Positions 6,485 to 9,471 of a stretch of 9,471 nucleotides of DNA are shown here, piece after piece (position 1 is the first letter of the stretch; each line of letters opens with the position of its first letter). The DNA comes from Pseudomonadota bacterium (GTDB lineage Bacteria; Pseudomonadota; Alphaproteobacteria; Rhizobiales; Rhizobiaceae): positions 1 through 9,471 of the forward strand of contig JAEZHO010000361.1 in NCBI GenBank assembly GCA_023416545.1, read 5' to 3'. The notes under the pieces are model-generated. The model was given only the letters and a program-made list of their open reading frames with translations. It was not told where the DNA came from and did not search any database. A program made the translations under genes and the position numbers.

Positions 6485-6631
6485 TCATGGATATAAAAAA
6501 TCCGCCGGCTTGATTGCAGGCGGTACCGACATCGCGAGAGCGCCGTAGTACTCTCGCCAGAGGGGCCCGGCACCGGGTTCTGATTCGTGCCATTTTTCTG
6601 GCAGCACGAAGACGAGGACGTAGTTGGACAT
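6485..6631 (-). CDS. Possible 48-residue small ORF upstream of the DUF475 gene
   Basis: An ATG at 6631 opens a 48-codon frame ending in TGA at 6485. The first residues (MSNYVLVFVLPEKWHESE) look protein-like and use G/C-ending codons, while the second half does not. No good Shine-Dalgarno is visible, only AAGAA directly before the ATG. The frame contains the leader hairpins, and the candidate transcription start (about 6613) lies inside it, so it may not be translated. I know no family for it. It could be a small protein, a leader peptide, a remnant, or chance. Confidence 0.22.
   Translation of the reverse strand: MSNYVLVFVLPEKWHESEPGAGPLWREYYGALAMSVPPAIKPADFLYP
6495..6523 (-). terminator. 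Terminator-like hairpin within the DUF475 leader
   Basis: On the minus strand CCGCC (6523-6519) pairs with GGCGG (6506-6502) across a 12-nt loop, immediately followed by A and six U residues. The stem is short but all G-C. Its place about 100 nt before the DUF475 start suggests an attenuator; alternatively it would end the small upstream reading frame. Confidence 0.35.
6584..6610. repeat. Imperfect 27-bp palindrome upstream of the DUF475 gene
   Basis: TTCGTGC (6584-6590) and GCACGAA (6604-6610) are exact inverse complements, and CCA/TGG inside extends the symmetry. It lies at or just after the inferred DUF475 transcription start, so it could be the first leader hairpin or a DNA operator for a dimeric repressor. 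I recognise no known regulator motif in it. Confidence 0.5.
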
Positions 6632-6642
6632 TTCTTGCGCCG

Positions 6643-6677
6643 CGTCAAGTGGGGAGCGAGACGTGCGGTCCTTGACG
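6643..6677. promoter_or_regulatory. Divergent -35 boxes between the DUF475 gene and rbfA
   Basis: CGTCAAG (6643-6649) and CTTGACG (6671-6677) form a perfect 7-bp inverted repeat with 21 bp between arms. Each arm is the rhizobial -35 form CTTGAC facing outward: the right one toward rbfA (ATG 6778, 100 bp away), the left one toward the DUF475 gene. The matching -10 regions (CATTTG at 6695-6700; AACTAC at 6625-6620) are poor, so start points are uncertain. Confidence 0.45.
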
Positions 6678-6777
6678 TTTGCGGCGTCCCGATGCATTTG
6701 AGCCTTGAAAACCCGAAAAGCGCGGCGCGACAGGCCAGTGTGCCGGACGCCGGAAGCCGCGCGAAAGAGATACAAGA

Positions 6778-7188
6778 ATGGCAAAAGCTACCTCCTCGGC
6801 GCCGTCCCAGCGCATGCTTCGCGTTGGTGAGCAGGTGCGCGCGGCAATCACCCAGGTGCTGCAGCGGGGCGAGGTGCGCGACGATCTTCTCGAGAAGACC
6901 GTGGTTTCCGTGTCGGAAGTCCGCATGTCGCCCGACCTCAAGATCGCCACCGCCTATGTGACGCCGCTCGGCCTGCCCGATCACAAAGCCGTCATCGACG
7001 CGCTGAACCGCAATGCGAAGTTCATTCGCGGGCGCCTCGGCGGCCAGCTGCGGCAGATGAAATACATGCCGGAGGTCCGGTTCCGGGACGATACCAGCTT
7101 CGACAACTACAAGAAGATCGACGAGCTGCTGCGCTCACCGGAGGTCAGCCGCGACCTCGACACGCCGGCCTCCGAAGACGAAGAATAA
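6778..7188 (+). CDS. rbfA: Ribosome-binding factor A
   Basis: A 136-residue protein that binds the 30S subunit precursor and helps 16S rRNA 5'-end maturation and cold adaptation. It matches the RbfA KH-like fold in the expected order: RMLRVGEQVR (12-21) in the first helix, the strand TVVSVSEVRMSPDLKIATAYV (41-61), and the signature FIRGRLGGQLRQMKYMPEVRF (82-102) followed by DDTSFD (104-109). The acidic C-terminal tail (ASEDEE) is common in rhizobial members. AAAGAGA at 6764-6770 lies 7 nt before the ATG. It is the first gene of the plus-strand run in this window and is followed after 12 nt by truB, so the two are surely co-transcribed. infB, often directly upstream in other bacteria, is absent here. 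Confidence 0.95.
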   Translation: MAKATSSAPSQRMLRVGEQVRAAITQVLQRGEVRDDLLEKTVVSVSEVRMSPDLKIATAYVTPLGLPDHKAVIDALNRNAKFIRGRLGGQLRQMKYMPEVRFRDDTSFDNYKKIDELLRSPEVSRDLDTPASEDEE

Positions 7189-7200
7189 GAAAAGCAGTTC

Positions 7201-8133
7201 ATGTCAAAGCCTCGCAAGCCCAAGGGCCGCCCGGTATCGGGCTGGCTCATCCTCGACAAGCCCGTGGACTTCGGTTCCACCGAGGCCGTCTCCAAGATCA
7301 AGTGGCTGTACAACGCCCAGAAGTGCGGCCATGCCGGCACGCTCGACCCGCTGGCCTCCGGCATGTTGCCGATCGCGCTCGGCGACGCCACCAAGACCGT
7401 TCCCTATGTCATGGACGGCCGCAAGGTCTACGAGTTCACCGTGACCTGGGGCGAGGAGCGGCTGACGGACGATCTCGAGGGTGAAGTCACCCACAGGTCG
7501 GACAAGCGGCCGACCGAGGAAGAGATCCTTGCGCTCCTGCCGGGCTATACGGGCACGATCAGCCAGGTGCCGCCGCAGTTTTCGGCCATCAAGATCGCCG
7601 GCGAACGGGCCTATGACCTGGCGCGCGAAGGCGAAGTGGTCGATATTCCCTCCCGCGAGGTGGAGATCCACCGGCTGACCCTGCTCGGCTGCCCCGAGCC
7701 CGGCACCGCCCATTTCGAGGTGGAATGCGGCAAGGGCACCTATGTGCGGGCCCTGGCGCGCGATTTCGGCCGCGAGCTCGGATGCTACGGCCACATCTCC
7801 GGCCTGCGGCGGACCTTCGTCGCACCCTTCGCCGAGGACCGCATGGTGCCGCTCGCCGACCTCGTGGCGCTCGAGAAGATCGAGGATCGCGACGAACGCC
7901 TTGCCGCCCTCGACGCCTACCTGATCGATACCGCCGAGGCGCTTTCCAGCCTTCCGCACCTTGCCGTGACGGATGACCAGGCGCACCGCCTGCGGATGGG
8001 CAATCCGGTGATCGTCCGTGGCCGCGACGCGCCGCTTTCCGAACCGGAGGCCTATGCGACCGCCCGCGGACGGCTCGTCGCCATCGGCGAGATCGGCCAG
8101 GGCGAGTTCCGTCCGAAGCGGGTCTTCGGCTGA
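7201..8133 (+). CDS. truB: tRNA pseudouridine(55) synthase TruB
   Basis: A 310-residue enzyme that isomerises U55 in the T-loop of tRNAs. The N-terminus has the family opening GWLILDKPVDFGSTEAV (14-30), then the catalytic motif GHAGTLDPLASG (43-54) with the nucleophile Asp49. Conserved Tyr77 (KVYEFT), the SAIKIAGERAYDLAREG block (128-144) and CGKGTYVRALARDFG (176-190) complete the active site. Residues about 250-310 form the C-terminal TruB/PUA-like part, ending in KRVFG. Length is normal for alphaproteobacteria. The ATG lies 12 nt after the rbfA stop with only a weak purine stretch before it, consistent with translation coupled to rbfA. All key residues are present and the gene appears intact. 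Confidence 0.97.
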   Translation: MSKPRKPKGRPVSGWLILDKPVDFGSTEAVSKIKWLYNAQKCGHAGTLDPLASGMLPIALGDATKTVPYVMDGRKVYEFTVTWGEERLTDDLEGEVTHRSDKRPTEEEILALLPGYTGTISQVPPQFSAIKIAGERAYDLAREGEVVDIPSREVEIHRLTLLGCPEPGTAHFEVECGKGTYVRALARDFGRELGCYGHISGLRRTFVAPFAEDRMVPLADLVALEKIEDRDERLAALDAYLIDTAEALSSLPHLAVTDDQAHRLRMGNPVIVRGRDAPLSEPEAYATARGRLVAIGEIGQGEFRPKRVFG

Positions 8134-8190
8134 GCGGAGCCTGACCCCTTCCATTCGCGGGGCATATGGAGTATAGGCAGCGCCAGCATC

Positions 8191-8219
8191 GGGTGCCTCG
8201 GGCATTCCCTTTTGCTTTT
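8191..8219 (+). terminator. Possible weak terminator or attenuator between truB and rpsO
   Basis: GGGTGCC (8191-8197) can pair with GGCATTC (8201-8207), with two G-U pairs and a 3-nt loop, followed by CCTTTTGCTTTT. The U-run is interrupted and the stem modest, so partial termination or processing within the truB-rpsO gap (8134-8289) is the most that can be claimed. I see no convincing rpsO promoter in this gap. Confidence 0.3.
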
Positions 8220-8289
8220 CACGGCCATGGCTGGACGACATCCCGGCCAACGGCGACCCCATGATCCTCACCAAGAAAGGACCTGTCCG

Positions 8290-8559
8290 ATGTCGATCAC
8301 TGCCGAGCGCAAGGCTGCGCTGATCAAGGAATACGCAACCGTTGAAGGCGATACCGGTTCTCCGGAAGTCCAGGTCGCGATCCTGACCGAGCGCATCAAC
8401 AACCTGACCGAACACTTCAAGGGCCACAAGAAGGACAACCATTCCCGCCGTGGCCTGCTCGCAATGGTTTCCAGCCGTCGCTCGCTTCTTGACTATCTCA
8501 AGAAGAAGGACGAAGGCCGCTACACCAAGCTGATCGCCAGCCTGGGTATCCGCCGCTAA
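8290..8559 (+). CDS. rpsO: 30S ribosomal protein S15
   Basis: An 89-residue primary 16S rRNA-binding protein of the small-subunit platform. The length is exactly that typical of bacterial S15. The conserved GDTGSPEVQ (20-28), LTERINNLTEHFKGHKKDNHSRRG (32-55, the S15 signature) and LLDYLKKKDEGRY (67-79) rRNA-contact helices are all present, and it ends in LGIRR. The start ATG at 8290 is chosen over the longer open frame from 8212 because AAAGGA (8276-8281) lies 8 nt upstream and MSITAERK is the usual N-terminus. It follows truB by 156 bp and precedes pnp by 302 bp, the classic rpsO-pnp pairing. In E. coli S15 represses its own translation; whether the leader here does so cannot be told. Confidence 0.97.
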   Translation: MSITAERKAALIKEYATVEGDTGSPEVQVAILTERINNLTEHFKGHKKDNHSRRGLLAMVSSRRSLLDYLKKKDEGRYTKLIASLGIRR

Positions 8560-8565
8560 GATATT

Positions 8566-8757
8566 CCGTGGCGGGTGTCTCCCAGGAGGCGCCCGCCATG
8601 GCAATTTCCGCACGAGCGGAAATGACTGGCCCTTCCGGGCCAGATGGCAGGCCGGATGGGCCGGACCCGCCAATTTAACCGATGACCTGCCATGGGGCAG
8701 GATTGCCGGATGCTTTCGCCGGGCGCATTGCCCGGCTCGACAGGATCGAGACGATCC
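8566..8757 (+). other. Seven consecutive stem-loops in the rpsO-pnp intergenic region
   Basis: The 302-bp gap between rpsO and pnp holds back-to-back hairpins in the plus-strand RNA: 8566-8601 (16-bp stem with three G-U pairs, CCAG loop); 8604-8623 (perfect 8 bp, ACGA loop); 8626-8643 (perfect 7 bp, TTCC loop); 8645-8672 (TGGC/GCCA plus GGCCGG with bulges); 8686-8701 (perfect 6 bp, ATGG loop); 8718-8736 (perfect 7 bp, 5-nt loop); 8743-8757 (perfect 6 bp, 3-nt loop). None has a strong U-run, so they resemble a processing region more than plain terminators. In E. coli, RNase III cleaves a pnp leader hairpin and PNPase then represses its own mRNA; this region may serve the same end. From 8758 to 8861 I see only a weak TTGTCT/CACATG promoter-like pair (8778, 8801) and the pnp Shine-Dalgarno. 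Confidence 0.7.
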
Positions 8758-8861
8758 GCCGGACCGAAAGCCTCCCGTTGTCTTGCCCGTGTCACGTCAC
8801 CACATGCGCCGGCCGCTCCGTCCAAGGACGCCAGCAGGCCGCGCCACGAAGGACACGAATA

Positions 8862-9471
8862 ATGTTCAACAAGCATTCCGTTGAAATCGAGTGGGCAGGA
8901 CGCCCGCTCAAGCTGGAAACCGGCAAGATCGCCCGCCAGGCGGACGGTGCCGTCCTCGCCACCTACGGCGAAACCGTCGTTCTTGCGACCGTTGTTTCCG
9001 CCAAGGCACCGAAGGCCGGCCAGGACTTCTTCCCGCTGACCGTCAACTACCAGGAAAAGACCTATGCTGCCGGCAAGATCCCCGGCGGCTACTTCAAGCG
9101 CGAGGGCCGTCCGAGCGAGAACGAGACGCTCGTCTCGCGCCTGATCGACCGTCCGATCCGCCCGCTCTTCCCCGACGGCTACAAGAACGACACGCAGGTC
9201 GTCGTCACCGTCATCCAGCATGACCTGGAAAACAATCCCGACGTCCTGGCCATGGTCGCCACGTCTGCAGCGCTGACGATCTCCGGCGTTCCCTTCATGG
9301 GCCCGATCGGCGGCGCGCGCGTCGGCTACATCGACGGCGAGTACGTGCTCAACACCCCGATCGACAAGCGCTCGGACAGCAAGCTCGACCTCATCATGGC
9401 CGGCACGCAGGACGCCGTGCTGATGGTGGAATCGGAAGCGCAGGAGCTCTCCGAGGAGGTCATGCTCGGCG
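8862..9471 (+). CDS. pnp: Polyribonucleotide nucleotidyltransferase (PNPase), 5' part
   Basis: The first 203 codons of PNPase, the phosphorolytic 3'-5' exoribonuclease and degradosome component; the gene runs off the right edge (full proteins are about 700 residues). The N-terminus MFNKHSVEIEWAGRPL is typical of alphaproteobacterial PNPase. The visible part is the first RNase PH domain, with the strand region GETVVLATVV (36-45) and the family block IPGGYFKREGRPSENE (73-88) followed by LIDRPIRPLFPDGY (94-107). The corresponding RNA-contact residues (FKR, RPIRP) are intact. GAAGGA (8848-8853) lies 8 nt before the ATG. The second RNase PH, KH and S1 domains are outside the window. Regulation probably acts through the hairpin-rich leader upstream. 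Confidence 0.97.
   Translation, partial: MFNKHSVEIEWAGRPLKLETGKIARQADGAVLATYGETVVLATVVSAKAPKAGQDFFPLTVNYQEKTYAAGKIPGGYFKREGRPSENETLVSRLIDRPIRPLFPDGYKNDTQVVVTVIQHDLENNPDVLAMVATSAALTISGVPFMGPIGGARVGYIDGEYVLNTPIDKRSDSKLDLIMAGTQDAVLMVESEAQELSEEVMLG

Larger units (their letters stand above)
6400..6613 (-). other. Long structured leader of the DUF475 gene
   Basis: If transcription starts near 6613, as the upstream -35 box suggests, the leader is about 210 nt. In RNA order it can form: TTCGTGC/GCACGAA (6610-6584); a short CCCG/CGGG hairpin (6577-6566); a perfect 7-bp GCGAGAG/CTCTCGC stem with 10-nt loop (6557-6534); CCGCC/GGCGG followed by six U (6523-6495); GCAGC/GCTGC enclosing GCC/GGC (6466-6439); and the Shine-Dalgarno hairpin (6420-6407). 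I looked for the conserved loops of the manganese yybP-ykoY riboswitch, known before TerC-like genes, and could not find a clear match. A cis-regulatory RNA is plausible but unproven. Confidence 0.4.

Noticed and set aside
6400..6640. yybP-ykoY manganese riboswitch before the DUF475 gene
   Set aside because: The conserved GGGGAGUA-type loop could not be found by eye. I report only a structured leader; a covariance-model search would decide.
8149..8177. rpsO promoter (TTCCAT, 17 nt, TATAGG)
   Set aside because: Spacing fits, but the -35 box matches only half of the consensus and the site is upstream of a weak terminator-like hairpin; too weak to call.
7204..8673. 489-codon minus-strand frame opposite truB and rpsO
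   Set aside because: Antisense to two unambiguous conserved genes, with shadow-type composition.
8556..9221. 221-codon minus-strand frame over the rpsO-pnp gap and pnp start
   Set aside because: Its N-terminal part is antisense to pnp, and the rest crosses the hairpin array; no homology recognised.

Overview
The window looks like a chromosomal segment of a GC-rich alphaproteobacterium, most probably of the Rhizobiales (Rhizobium/Agrobacterium/Sinorhizobium/Shinella type). The evidence is the strong G/C bias at third codon positions, the rbfA-truB-rpsO-pnp gene order with rhizobial-looking protein sequences, and an ExoP-type polysaccharide co-polymerase/tyrosine kinase. The genus cannot be fixed from this sequence alone.

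Left half (about 95-5251, minus strand): a four-gene surface-polysaccharide block. In transcription order it encodes an uncharacterised 217-residue signal-anchored protein (5188-4535), a 467-residue polytopic Wzy/O-antigen-ligase protein (4517-3114), a 259-residue PPP-type metallophosphatase whose start codon overlaps the ligase stop (3114-2335), and, after a 110-bp gap, a 709-residue Wzz/BY-kinase chain-length regulator (2224-95). A candidate promoter (TTGACA box at 5251-5246) precedes the first gene. I infer a module that polymerises an exo- or capsular polysaccharide and sets its chain length, with a kinase and a phosphatase encoded together. No glycosyltransferase or flippase gene is in view. 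At the left edge a plus-strand gene ends at 98, its stop codon sharing a CTAG palindrome with the kinase stop.

Middle (5273-6777): a DUF475/TerC-like membrane protein gene on the minus strand, closed by a 14-bp terminator hairpin and preceded by a long, hairpin-rich leader. One leader hairpin covers the Shine-Dalgarno sequence and another has a U-run like an intrinsic terminator. Two outward-facing CTTGACG boxes form an inverted repeat between this gene and rbfA and probably mark divergent promoters.

Right half (6778-9471, plus strand): the translation/RNA-maturation operon rbfA, truB, rpsO and the start of pnp, which runs off the window. The 302-bp rpsO-pnp gap is almost filled by seven consecutive stem-loops, probably the processing and autoregulation region of pnp. 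infB, often the gene before rbfA, is not present upstream. The most notable points are the kinase/phosphatase pairing, the structured DUF475 leader and the rpsO-pnp hairpin array. I see no mobile element, CRISPR array, tRNA or rRNA.
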